NCBI RefSeq assembly: GCF_022698145.1
Contig: NZ_JALDAX010000016.1
Span: 1-64,000, forward strand
Origin: Streptomyces spinosisporus
GTDB taxonomy: Bacteria; Actinomycetota; Actinomycetes; Streptomycetales; Streptomycetaceae
Reading direction: 5' to 3'
Length of the DNA: 64,000 nucleotides
Position 1 is the stretch's first letter, and each line of letters starts with the position of its first letter. Below are positions 15,701 through 24,900 of this stretch, in pieces. A program made the translations under genes and the position numbers. The notes beneath the pieces are model-generated. The model had not been told where the DNA came from, ran no database searches, and saw only the letters and a list, made by a program, of their open reading frames with translations.

Positions 15701-16707
15701 GCAAGCCCGTCAAGGCGGCCGTCTTCGGCACCGGTTCGTGGGGCACCGCGTTCGCGATGGTGCTCGCCGACGCGGGCTGCGAGGTCACCCTGTGGGGACG
15801 GCGCCCCGAACTCGCGGAGGCCGTCAACTCCACGCGTACGAACCCCGACTACCTTCCCGGCGTCGAACTCCCGGACGGCGTGCGGGCGACGACCGACGCC
15901 GCCGAGGCCGCGCGCGGCGCCGACTTCACGGTCCTCGCCGTCCCTTCGCAGACCCTGCGCGGCAACCTCGCCGACTGGGCCCCGCTGCTCGCGTCCGACA
16001 CGGTCCTCGTCTCGCTGATGAAGGGCGTCGAACTCGGCTCCGCCATGCGGATGAGCGAGGTGATCGAGGACGTCGCCAAGGTGGGCGCCGACCGGATCGC
16101 CGTCGTCACCGGGCCCAACCTCGCGCGGGAGATCGCCGCCCGCATGCCGGCCGCCGCCGTGGTCGCCTGCACCGACGAGGCGGTCGCCCGGCGGCTCCAG
16201 TCCGTCTGCCACACCCCTTACTTCCGGCCGTACACCAATACCGACGTGGTGGGTTGCGAGCTGGGCGGCGCGGTGAAGAACGTCATCGGGCTCGCCGTCG
16301 GCATCGCGGACGGCATGGGCCTCGGCGACAACGCCAAGGGCTCGCTGATCACGCGCGGGCTCGCCGAGACCACCCGGCTCGGCATGGCGCTCGGCGCCGA
16401 CCCGCTGACCTTCTCCGGACTCGCCGGGCTCGGCGACCTGGTGGCGACCTGCTCCTCGCCGCTGTCGCGCAACCACACCTTCGGCACCAACCTCGGCAAG
16501 GGCATGACCCTGCAGGAGACCATCGCGGTCACCAAGCAGACCGCCGAGGGCGTCAAGTCCTGTGAGTCCGTACTGGATCTGGCGCGCAGGCACGGCGTCG
16601 ACATGCCGATCACCGAGACGGTCGTGGCCATCGTGCACGAGGGCAAGTCCCCGGTGGTCGCCGTCAAGGAGCTGATGTCGCGCAGCGCGAAGCCCGAACG
16701 ACGCTGA
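15697..16707 (+). CDS. gpsA: Glycerol-3-phosphate dehydrogenase [NAD(P)+]
   Basis: GpsA, 336 residues from GTG 15697 (MSKPVKAAVFGTGSWGTAFA). It reduces dihydroxyacetone phosphate to sn-glycerol-3-phosphate for phospholipids. The Rossmann motif GTGSWGTA is at residues 11-18. The catalytic lysine lies in VSLMKGVELGS, and the second lysine is in GGAVKNVIGLAVGIADGMGL. NAKGSLITRGLAE and LAGLGDLVATCSSPLSRN are further family signatures. Its start overlaps the plsC stop. The downstream ddlA has its own promoter. Confidence 0.97.
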   Translation: MSKPVKAAVFGTGSWGTAFAMVLADAGCEVTLWGRRPELAEAVNSTRTNPDYLPGVELPDGVRATTDAAEAARGADFTVLAVPSQTLRGNLADWAPLLASDTVLVSLMKGVELGSAMRMSEVIEDVAKVGADRIAVVTGPNLAREIAARMPAAAVVACTDEAVARRLQSVCHTPYFRPYTNTDVVGCELGGAVKNVIGLAVGIADGMGLGDNAKGSLITRGLAETTRLGMALGADPLTFSGLAGLGDLVATCSSPLSRNHTFGTNLGKGMTLQETIAVTKQTAEGVKSCESVLDLARRHGVDMPITETVVAIVHEGKSPVVAVKELMSRSAKPERR

Positions 16708-16727
16708 GCGACGCCGCCGGTGGCGCG

Positions 16728-16757
16728 CTGACTCGGGGCCCTACGGACGGGTACTCT
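16728..16757 (+). promoter_or_regulatory. Promoter of ddlA
   Basis: CTGACT (16728-16733), 18-base spacer, TACTCT (16752-16757). The predicted start of transcription falls within a few bases of the ddlA ATG at 16767, so the transcript is leaderless or nearly so. Confidence 0.65.
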
Positions 16758-16766
16758 CAACGCGAT

Positions 16767-17921
16767 ATGAGCACCGAGAACCTCCCCCAGAGCCCTGAGC
16801 AGCCGTCTCGCAAGCCGCGCGTGGCCGTCGTGTTCGGCGGACGCAGCTCCGAACACGGGATCTCCGTGGTCACCGCCGGCGCCGTCCTGCGAGCCATCGA
16901 CCGGACCCGGTACGACGTCCTGCCGATCGGCATCACCCGGGACGGCCGCTGGGCCCTGACCGCCGACGAACCGGACCGGATGGCGATCACCGAGCGCCGT
17001 ACGCCGGACGTCGAGGAGCTCGCCGAGTCGGACGAGGGCGGTGTCATGCTCCCCATCGACCCCGGCAACCGCGAAGTCGTCTACAGCGAGCCCGGATCGG
17101 TGCCCAAGGCGCTCGGTGAGGTCGACGTCGTCTTCCCCGTCCTGCACGGCCCCTACGGCGAGGACGGCACCCTGCAGGGACTGCTGGAGCTCTCCGGTGT
17201 CCCGTACGTGGGTTCGGGCGTGCTCGCCTCGGCCGTCGGCCAGGACAAGGAGTACATGAAGCGGGTGTTCACCTCCTTCGGGCTCAAGGTCGGCCCGTAC
17301 GTGGTGATCCGGCCGCGCGAGTGGGAGCGGGACGTCTTCGCCGCCCGCAAGAAGATCGTCGACTTCGCGGGTCAGCACGGCTGGCCGCTGTTCGTGAAGC
17401 CCGCGCGCGCCGGCTCCTCGATCGGCATCACCAAGGTCGACGACCTGTCCGGCCTGGACGACGCGATCGCCGAGGCCCAGCGGCACGACCCGAAGGTGCT
17501 CGTGGAGGCGGCGCTGCACGGCCGCGAGATCGAGTGCGGGGTGCTGGAGTTCGAGGACGGCCCGCGCGCGAGCCTGCCCTCGGAGATCCCGCCGCCGGAC
17601 GCGCATGCGTACTACGACTTCGAGGCCAAGTACATCGACTCCACCCCGGGGATCGTGCCGGCGCCGCTGACGCCCGAGGAGACCGCCGAGGTCCAGCGGC
17701 TCGCGGTGGACGCCTTCGAGGCCGCCTCCTGCGAGGGCCTGGTGCGCGCGGACTTCTTCCTCACCGACGACGGCTTCGTCATCAACGAGATCAACACGAT
17801 GCCCGGCATGACGCCGATCTCGATGTACCCGCAGATGTGGCAGGCGAGCGGACTCAGCTATCCGGAACTCGTGGAGGAGCTGATCCGGGCGGCCCTGCGC
17901 AGGTCCACCGGGCTGCGCTGA
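16767..17921 (+). CDS. ddlA: D-alanine--D-alanine ligase
   Basis: ATP-grasp ligase of 384 residues from ATG 16767 (MSTENLPQSPEQPSRKPRVA), making D-Ala-D-Ala for peptidoglycan. Visible motifs are VVFGGRSSEHGIS, PVLHGPYGEDGTLQGL, the ATP-grasp PLFVKPARAGSSIGITKV, VLVEAALHGREIE, the omega loop with AYYDFEAKY, and FINEIN-type metal binding in FVINEINTMPGMTPISMYP. The tyrosine-containing omega loop fits an ordinary Ddl rather than a VanA-type D-Ala-D-Lac ligase. No ribosome site precedes the ATG; a TACTCT -10 element lies nine bases away. The next gene is convergent. Confidence 0.96.
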   Translation: MSTENLPQSPEQPSRKPRVAVVFGGRSSEHGISVVTAGAVLRAIDRTRYDVLPIGITRDGRWALTADEPDRMAITERRTPDVEELAESDEGGVMLPIDPGNREVVYSEPGSVPKALGEVDVVFPVLHGPYGEDGTLQGLLELSGVPYVGSGVLASAVGQDKEYMKRVFTSFGLKVGPYVVIRPREWERDVFAARKKIVDFAGQHGWPLFVKPARAGSSIGITKVDDLSGLDDAIAEAQRHDPKVLVEAALHGREIECGVLEFEDGPRASLPSEIPPPDAHAYYDFEAKYIDSTPGIVPAPLTPEETAEVQRLAVDAFEAASCEGLVRADFFLTDDGFVINEINTMPGMTPISMYPQMWQASGLSYPELVEELIRAALRRSTGLR

Positions 17922-17934
17922 ACCGCAGCCCGGG

Positions 17935-18438
17935 TCAGTCGGCGATCCCCTCGGGGATCGCCTTCTTCACGGCCGGAGCCAGATCGACCAGAGGTGCCAC
18001 CCCGTCTCCCGTACGGTCCTTCGGGATGGTGACCTCCACATACGCCGTGCGCAGCGTCGAGGTGAAACGGAAGGACCCGTCGTCCTGCTTCTGCAGCAGC
18101 CAGCCCACGCCGTCGGCCTCGACGCCGTCCGCCTCCGGATCGTTCATCTCGGCGGGCCGCCGGACACCGCAGCGCAGTATGATCGCCGGGTCGCCCCAGC
18201 CCGCGGTCAGTGCGGAGGCGGGCTCGGGGTCCCGGCGATCCTGGCCGTCGACCCTGGACGGCAGCAGCTTGTCCAGGTTCTGACACAGCTTGGTGACCTT
18301 CGCGCCCGGGTCTGGAACCGCAGCCCGGGCGCTGTCGTCTGCTGAGGAGCAGCCCGTTGCCGTGATCAGCACGACGGCGAGAGCGGGCACCCCGACAACA
18401 ACGGGGACAGTTCGGTACCGGTGGCGGATGAAGTTCAC
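17935..18438 (-). CDS. DUF3515 family lipoprotein
   Basis: A 167-residue secreted lipoprotein starting at GTG 18438. The N-terminus MNFIRHRYRTVPVVVGVPAL is positively charged then hydrophobic and ends in a lipobox, ITATGC, with the cysteine near residue 30. The mature part (LCQNLDKLLPSRVDGQDRRD, WGDPAIILRCGVRRP, LRTAYVEVTIPKDR) matches the actinobacterial DUF3515 family, whose function is unknown. TACCCT ends six bases before the start codon with no ribosome site, a leaderless signature. The gene converges on ddlA and is commonly found between ddlA and thiL in Streptomyces. Confidence 0.88.
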   Translation of the reverse strand: MNFIRHRYRTVPVVVGVPALAVVLITATGCSSADDSARAAVPDPGAKVTKLCQNLDKLLPSRVDGQDRRDPEPASALTAGWGDPAIILRCGVRRPAEMNDPEADGVEADGVGWLLQKQDDGSFRFTSTLRTAYVEVTIPKDRTGDGVAPLVDLAPAVKKAIPEGIAD

Positions 18439-18458
18439 CGGCCAAGGGTAGACGGGGG

Positions 18459-18692
18459 CTACAGATGGACGACCGGGCAGGTCAGGGTGCGGGTGATGCC
18501 GTCCACTTGCTGGACTCTGGCGACCACCATGCGTCCCAGGTCGTCCACGGTGTCGGCCTGCGCCCGCACGATCACGTCATAAGGTCCTGTCACGTCCTCG
18601 GCCTGGATGACTCCAGGGATCTTGCTGATCGTCTCGGCGACGGTCGACGCCTTGCCGACCTCCGTCTGGATCAGGATGTACGCCTGTACCAC
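18459..18692 (-). CDS. Lrp/AsnC ligand-binding (RAM) domain protein
   Basis: A stand-alone 77-residue Lrp/AsnC C-terminal domain from GTG 18692 (start of VVQAYILIQTEVGKASTVAE), with GGAGG four bases upstream. It has the beta-alpha-beta-beta-alpha-beta pattern of the RAM domain, including IPGVIQAEDVTGPYDVIVRA. There is no helix-turn-helix, so it cannot bind DNA alone. Such proteins are thought to sense amino acids or to pair with full-length Lrp proteins. Longer readings upstream lack support. It ends just upstream of the DUF3515 gene, on the same strand. Confidence 0.9.
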   Translation of the reverse strand: MVQAYILIQTEVGKASTVAETISKIPGVIQAEDVTGPYDVIVRAQADTVDDLGRMVVARVQQVDGITRTLTCPVVHL

Positions 18693-18898
18693 GGAACCTC
18701 CAGGGCGGCCACGAGGATCATGTGGGGAAAAGGAACGCCACGGTATCGCGTCGCCGCACACCACGGGGAGACCCGCGAAGGCCGGGGTCCCCGCGCCGGG
18801 GTGCGGGCACGACAGAAGTTGACGGACACCTCGACCGTAACGAGGACACGGATGACGCGCGACCGGGAACGGCAAGGGACAGAAGGGGAGCAAGGGAA

Positions 18899-19867
18899 AT
18901 GAAGGGCACTGTTGGTGAGCTCGGGGAGTTCGGGCTCATCAGGGAGCTCACCTCCCGTCTCACCACCACCCCGGCGGTCCGGGTCGGCCCCGGCGACGAC
19001 GCCGCGGTGGTCGCCGCACCCGACCGTAGGGTCGTGGCCAGCACCGACATCCTCGTCGAGGGGCGGCACTTCCGCCGCGACTGGTCCACCGCCTACGACG
19101 TGGGGCGCAAGGCGGCCGCGCAGAACCTCGCGGACATCGCGGCCATGGGCGCCGTGCCGACCGCGCTGCTGCTCGGACTGGTCGTGCCGGCCGAACTCCC
19201 GGTCGCCTGGCCGAGCGAGCTGATGGACGGGCTGCGCGACGAGTGCCAGGTCGCGGGCGCCTCGGTGGTCGGCGGAGACGTCGTACGGGGCGACACGATC
19301 ACGGTGTCGATCACCGCGCTCGGCGATCTGCGCAACCAGGAGCCGATCACCCGGGCCGGCGCCCAGCCCGGCGACCGCGTCGCTGTCACCGGCTGGCTGG
19401 GCTGGTCCGCCGCCGGATACGCCGTGCTCTCGCGCGGTTTCCGCTCGCCGCGCGCCTTCGTGGAGGCGCACCGCCGCCCCGAACCGCCGTATCACGCGGG
19501 TCCGGCCGCCGCGGGGCTCGGCGCGACCGCGATGTGCGACGTCAGCGACGGACTCATCGCCGACCTCGGGCACATCGCCGAGGCCAGCAAGGTCCGTATC
19601 GACATCCGCTCCGGCGCGATCGACATCCCCTCGCAGATGAACGACATCGGACAGGCCGTGGGTGTCGACCCGATGCAGTGGGTGCTGACCGGGGGAGAAG
19701 ACCACGCGATCGTGGCGACCTTCCCGCCGGACGTGAAGCTGCCCGCCCGCTGGAAGGTGATCGGCGAGGTGCTCAACCCCTCGGCGCTGCCGCAGGTGAC
19801 GGTCGACGGGGCGCCGTGGACCAGCAAGGGCGGCTGGGACCACTTCGGCGGGGACATCGAGTCATGA
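18899..19867 (+). CDS. thiL: Thiamine-monophosphate kinase
   Basis: ThiL, 322 residues from ATG 18899 (MKGTVGELGEFGLIRELTSR), with a purine-rich GGGGAGCAAGGGAA upstream. It phosphorylates thiamine monophosphate to thiamine diphosphate. Conserved segments include GPGDDAAVVA (nucleotide and metal binding), STDILVEGRHFRRDWS, ADIAAMGA, VVGGDVVRGD, MCDVSDGLIADLGHI and TGGEDHAIVATFP. The stop overlaps the thiD start (ATGA), so thiamine and pyrimidine-moiety phosphorylation are coupled. Confidence 0.97.
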   Translation: MKGTVGELGEFGLIRELTSRLTTTPAVRVGPGDDAAVVAAPDRRVVASTDILVEGRHFRRDWSTAYDVGRKAAAQNLADIAAMGAVPTALLLGLVVPAELPVAWPSELMDGLRDECQVAGASVVGGDVVRGDTITVSITALGDLRNQEPITRAGAQPGDRVAVTGWLGWSAAGYAVLSRGFRSPRAFVEAHRRPEPPYHAGPAAAGLGATAMCDVSDGLIADLGHIAEASKVRIDIRSGAIDIPSQMNDIGQAVGVDPMQWVLTGGEDHAIVATFPPDVKLPARWKVIGEVLNPSALPQVTVDGAPWTSKGGWDHFGGDIES

Positions 19868-20691
19868 GCGCGCCGCCCCGGGTGCTGACCGTCGCGGGCT
19901 CCGACTCCGGCGGAGGGGCCGGGATCCAGGCCGACCTGAAGACGATGCTGGCGCTCGGCGTGCACGGCATGAGCGTCGTCACGGCGGTCACGGCCCAGAA
20001 CTCGCTGGGTGTGCAAGGGGCTTGGGAGCTGCCGGTGGCGGCGGTACGGGCGCAGTACCGCAGCGTCGTCGACGACATCGGTGTGCAGGCCGTCAAGACC
20101 GGGATGCTCTCCTCGGCCGAACTCGTCGAAGCCGTGGCCGAGTTGATCGGCGGTACGGACGCTCCGGCGGTCGTCGACCCGGTGGGCGTCTCCAAGCACG
20201 GCGACCCGCTGCTGGCGGCCTCCGCTCTGGACTCCGTACGCACGAAGCTGCTGCCCCTCGCCACCGTCGTCACCCCGAACCTCGACGAGGTGGCCCAACT
20301 CACCGGCGTACGGGTCGAGTCGGAGCAGGACCTGCGCGAGGCCGCGGCGGCCGTGCTGGCGTACGGACCGCGGTGGGTGCTCGTCAAGGGCGGCCATCTC
20401 GCCGGTGACGCCGTCGACCTGCTCACCGACGGCACGGAGGAGCACTGGCTGCGCGCTCCCCGCCTCGACAACCGGCACACGCACGGCACGGGCTGCACCC
20501 TCGCGTCGGCGATCGCGTCGCAGCTCGCGAAGGGGCAGTCCGTGCCGGAGGCGGTGGCGGCGGCCAAGAGTTACGTCACCGGGGCGATCGCCGCCGGGTT
20601 CGCGCTCGGCGGCGGGATCGGGCCCGTGGACCACGGCTGGGCGTTCAGGGCCGGGCCGGGGCCGTCAGGGCCGGGTACTCCCGCAGCTTGA
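19864..20691 (+). CDS. thiD: Hydroxymethylpyrimidine kinase / phosphomethylpyrimidine kinase
   Basis: ThiD, 275 residues from ATG 19864 (MSAPPRVLTVAGSDSGGGAG). A ribokinase-fold enzyme that phosphorylates HMP and HMP-phosphate for thiamine synthesis. Signatures are TVAGSDSGGGAGIQADLKT, VQAVKTGML, VVDPVGVSKHGDPLL, and the ATP/anion-hole HTHGTGCTLASAIAS with the catalytic aspartate region. The end of the gene overlaps the convergent monooxygenase by 47 bp, and its C-terminal GPGPSGPGTPAA tail may be a product of that overlap. Confidence 0.96.
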   Translation: MSAPPRVLTVAGSDSGGGAGIQADLKTMLALGVHGMSVVTAVTAQNSLGVQGAWELPVAAVRAQYRSVVDDIGVQAVKTGMLSSAELVEAVAELIGGTDAPAVVDPVGVSKHGDPLLAASALDSVRTKLLPLATVVTPNLDEVAQLTGVRVESEQDLREAAAAVLAYGPRWVLVKGGHLAGDAVDLLTDGTEEHWLRAPRLDNRHTHGTGCTLASAIASQLAKGQSVPEAVAAAKSYVTGAIAAGFALGGGIGPVDHGWAFRAGPGPSGPGTPAA

Positions 20692-21871
20692 TGTCGGTGG
20701 CCGCCTTCTCGGTCATCCGCTTGAAGAAGCGGGCCAGCGGGCGCGAGGCGAGGATGCGGTACATCCGGTCCCGCATGCGGATGCGCCGCTCGGTCGGCGG
20801 GGCGAAGAACGGGCCCGCGTTGCCGGAGATCTTCTGGCAGCCCTTGGCGAAGTCCCGGATGCGCGTCTCGTACTCGGCGAAGGCGGTACGGAAGTCACCG
20901 CCCGCCAGGGCGAGTTCACCGGCGAGGACATAGGCGCCGACGACGGCGACGCCCGTTCCCATGCCGCCCATGGTCGCCCCGTACCCGGCGTCGCCGAGCA
21001 GGGCCACCCGCCCCTGGGTGAGGCGGTCGACGTGGATCTGGGCGATCGCGTCGAAGTAGAGGTCGTCGGCCTCTTCGAGGGCCTTGAGGACGGCCGGCGC
21101 CTCCCAGCCCATCCCGGCGAAGCGTTGCCGGAGGATCTCCTTCACCGCCGCGACGTCCCTGCGGTCGTACGACAGTTCCTCGGACCGGAAGACCAGCAGC
21201 GCGCCCGCGCGGTCGGGATCGCCGTCGTAGTTGCCGATGACGAAGGCGCGCCCGGGCTCGCTGTAGACGCGGCCCGTGCGGTCCAGGCCCAGGTGGTTGG
21301 GTACGTCGAAGCCGGCCACGTAGTGGTCGAAGAAGCGCAGGTAGCGCGACTCGTCGCCGAAGACGAGGCGGCGGGTGTTCGAGTGCAGGCCGTCGGCGCC
21401 GACGACCAGGTCGAAGCGGCGGGGAGCGCCCTTGTCGAAGGTGACGTCGACGCCGTCGGCGTCCTCGATGAGGGAGGCGATCGAATCGCCGAAGACGTAC
21501 TCGACGTCGTCCTTGGTGCGCTCGTACATGATCTGCGCGAGATCGCCGCGGAAGATCTCCACGTCGCCGCTCATCATGTCGGCGGGCAGGTCGATGCGCG
21601 GGCTGCCGTCGGCGTCGACGACGGTCTGGCGGCCCATGTGGGTCTGGCGGGCGTGGATCTCGTCCCAGATGCCCATGGACGTCAGGACCGTGCGGTGGAC
21701 ATGACCGCGGAAGTCGACCGCGAAGCCCCCACCGCGCAGTGCGGGCGCCTTCTCGACGACGGTGACCCGGGCACCGAGCCGGGCGAGGTTCAGGGCGAGT
21801 GCGGGGCCGGCGACGCTGGCGCCGGAGATCAGGACGGTGAGGTGGGCCAGGTCGTGCGTCTTGTTCGTCAT
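20645..21871 (-). CDS. FAD-dependent monooxygenase
   Basis: A 408-residue flavoprotein hydroxylase from ATG 21871 (MTNKTHDLAHLTVLISGASV). The FAD dinucleotide motif is SGASVAGPALALNLARLGARVTVVE in the N-terminus. FDLVVGADGLHSNTRR is the second (DG) motif and RVALLGDAGYGATMGGMGTG the third (GD) motif. It resembles aromatic and polyketide hydroxylases of the p-hydroxybenzoate hydroxylase/TetX type; the substrate is unknown. It lies downstream of the AfsR-like regulator on the same strand, with a 21-bp tandem repeat in its leader. Its end overlaps thiD, as if inserted tightly into the core order. Confidence 0.93.
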   Translation of the reverse strand: MTNKTHDLAHLTVLISGASVAGPALALNLARLGARVTVVEKAPALRGGGFAVDFRGHVHRTVLTSMGIWDEIHARQTHMGRQTVVDADGSPRIDLPADMMSGDVEIFRGDLAQIMYERTKDDVEYVFGDSIASLIEDADGVDVTFDKGAPRRFDLVVGADGLHSNTRRLVFGDESRYLRFFDHYVAGFDVPNHLGLDRTGRVYSEPGRAFVIGNYDGDPDRAGALLVFRSEELSYDRRDVAAVKEILRQRFAGMGWEAPAVLKALEEADDLYFDAIAQIHVDRLTQGRVALLGDAGYGATMGGMGTGVAVVGAYVLAGELALAGGDFRTAFAEYETRIRDFAKGCQKISGNAGPFFAPPTERRIRMRDRMYRILASRPLARFFKRMTEKAATDIKLREYPALTAPARP

Positions 21872-21901
21872 GTACGGCAGCGTGGGGGGTGCCGCTTACC
21901 G

Positions 21902-21964
21902 CTCGCCTACCGTTCGCTGACCGCCGCCTACGGCTCGCTGAGCGCCGCCTACCGTTCGCTGATC
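21902..21964. repeat. Three tandem 21-bp repeats before the monooxygenase
   Basis: Three direct units at 21902-21922, 21923-21943 and 21944-21964, consensus GCCGCCTACCGTTCGCTGANC, with partial copies at both ends. On the minus strand each carries TCAGCGA in the same phase. The array covers the AfsR-like stop codon (21949) and the monooxygenase leader. Confidence 0.85.
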
Positions 21965-24900
21965 GCCGCCGACCGGAGCTTTCGGCCCTGCTCGAAGGAC
22001 TGCTCGAACGCCTCGGGTGAGAGGTTCGCGCGTGCCTTTGCCTCTACGGGGGCGACGTCGGGGTTGTTCTCGATGCGGCCGCCCCGCAGGCCCGTTGCCG
22101 CGCCCAGCAGTACCGCGGCCCGCTCGGGGGAGCCGGCGGTGGAGGCCAGCGCCTCGGCGGTGTCGGCGAGTTCCAGGTCGCCCGGTCCCTCCACGGCCAG
22201 CTCGGCGGCCTGCCGGAACCAGTCGAGGGCCTCGTCGGTGTCGCCCTCGGCGGCGGCCGTACGGCCGAGCCCGAGGAGGCAGCGGACGGTCTCGCCGACG
22301 CTGAACCAGTTGGCGGCGCACTCCTGCAGGGCGTTCTCGTAGTGCACGCGTGCGCGTGCCGTGTCCCCGGACAGCCGGGCCGCGTCGCCGAGGCCGCGCC
22401 GGGCGGCCGCCGCCTTGTCGGGGAGTCCGGCGCCCCGCGCGAGCGCCATCGCCTCTTCGAAGTGGGCCGCCGCGGCGGTCGTGTCGCCCTTGTGCATCAG
22501 CACGGTGGCCCGGGTGCGCAGCAGATCGGCGGTCTCCTCCGGGGCAGCCAGCTCCCGCGTGTACGACAGTCCCTCGTCGAGCAGCTCCAGGGCGCGCTCG
22601 GAGTCACCGCGCGCGTGGGCGCACATCCCCAGCGGGTCCAGGCAGTTGGCCTGGCCCCAGCGGTCACCGGTGACCCGGAACCCCGCCAGCGCTCGGGAGA
22701 AGTACTGCTCGGCCTCGGCCGGCCGGCCCTCGAACTGCGTCCTGAAGCCGAGGCCCACGTCGAGCAGGGCGCGCGCCCACCGGGAGTCGCCGGCCAGCGC
22801 GAGGGCGTGCGCCTCGGTGTCGGGCCACGGGCCGGTCGCGACCGCCCACATCACGAGGATGTACGGCAGCCGCAGCGGCCCCCGGTACGCGTGCAGCACG
22901 GCCGCCGCGCGCGCGACGAGCTCGGGTTCGTCGCCCGTGCCGGAGAGCGCGTTGATGACGCACAGGACGTACTCCTCCTCCAGCCCGGGCGGCGGCGCGT
23001 CTCCCACCTCACCCAGCAACTCCCTTGCCGTCGCCACCCGTTCACCGTGCACTCCACGCAGCCGCCAGAACCAGGAGAGCGGCCCCATGAGGCGCAGGGC
23101 CCGGTGGGTGTCGCGATGCATGAGATACCGCAGCGCCGCATCCAGATTCCCCTGCTCGGCAGCCAACCGATCGAGCCAGGCCAGTTGTCCGCCACCACGC
23201 AGGTGGGGCTCGGCTTCTTCGGCGAGGCGGAGGAAATAGGAGGCGTGGGCGGTTTTCAGGGGGGCGGTGGGAGTGGGGCCCCGGGCGGGGCGGGGGTCTG
23301 CCGCAGCGCCCACGTCCCCCGCACCCTCCAGACCCTCCGCCGCGAACGCCCTGATCGTCTCCAGCATTCGGTAGCGGCCCGCGGAGACCTCCAGGAAGGA
23401 CTTCTCGACCAGGGAGGCCAGTACGTCCTCCGGGTAGGGCAGGCCGCAGATGGCCTCGACCGCTTCCAGGGTCGCGCCGCCGGAGAAGACGGTCAGGCGG
23501 CGGGCCAGTTCTTGTTCCTCCTCGTCCAGGAGGTCCCAGCTCCACTCCACGACCGCGCGCAGGGTGCGGTGGCGGGGGGCCTTGGAGCGGTCGCCGCGGG
23601 ACAGGAGGCGGAAGCGGTCGTCCAGGCGGTCCGCCAGTTCGTCCGGGGTGAGGGTGCGCAGCCGGGCCGCGGCCAGTTCGATGGCGAGCGGGAGTCCGTC
23701 GAGGGCGGCGCAGATGCCGGGCACGCGCGCGTGGGCCTCGAAGCCGGGGCGTACGGCACGGGCGCGGTCCAGGAAGAGCCGCTCCGCGGGTTCCGGTGGC
23801 AGCGGCGGCACGGGCACCAGCACCTCACCGGTGATCTGGAGGGACTCGCGGCTGGTGGCGAGGACGCGCACACCGGGACAGGTGCCGAGCAGCAGCGAGA
23901 CGGTCCTGGCGGCCTCCTCCACCAGGTGCTCGCAGTTGTCGAGGACGAGCAGCAGCTCGCGGTCCTCCAGGGCGGCCAGCAGCCGGTCCGTGCTGTCGGT
24001 GGCGGGCGTGCGCAGACCCTCACGTACACCGAGAGCGGTCAGGACGGCGTACGGGATCTGCGCCCCGTCGGTGAGCGGCGCCAGCTCCACGAAACAGACA
24101 CCGGCATGCTGCCCGGCCGCCTCGATCGCCAGCCGCGTCTTGCCCGCGCCGCCCGGACCGGTGAGCGTGACCAGACGCGTACCCTGCGCCAGCAGCGAGG
24201 CGATCCGGTCCAGTTCGCTCTCCCGCCCGACGAAGCGCGTCAGCTGGACGGGCAGACGCTGCCGCTCGGACCCCCCGCCCCGGAGCAGCTCCAGGTGCAG
24301 CGCGGCCAGCTCGGGCGAGGGGTCGGCGCCCAGCTCGTCCGCCAACGTGCGCCGGGCCTGCTCGTACACCCCGAGCGCCTCGGCGGGCCGCCCGCCCGCG
24401 TGCAGGGCCCGCATCAGCTGCCCGTACAGCCGCTCGCTCAGCGGGTGCTCCGCGAGCAGCGCCCGTAGCTCCGGTACGAGTTCGGGGCCACCGCCGAGCG
24501 CCAGGTCCGCCTCGATCCGATCCGCCGCGGCGGCAAGCCCGAGCTCGGCGAGCCGCATGGTGTCGGCGTGCGCGTCCGGGAGGTCGGGCAGGGCCGGGCC
24601 CCGCCACAGGGCGAGCGCCTCCCGCAGCAGCATCGCCGCGCGCGTGTGGTCGCCTGCGGCGAGTGCGGCCCGGCCGTCCCGGGACAGCTGCTCGAAACGG
24701 TGGGCGTCCACGGAGTCGGACGGGGCGGCGAGGCGATAGCCGGCGGCGACCGCCTCGATCTCCGCGTGCGGGGCCAGCCGCCTGCGCAGGCGGGAGATCT
24801 GCGACTGGAGGGCGTTGGCGGCACCGGCGGGCGCCTCGGCGCCGTACAGACCCTCGATCAGGCGCTGGGTGGACACCGGGTGGCCGGCGTCGAGGAGCAG

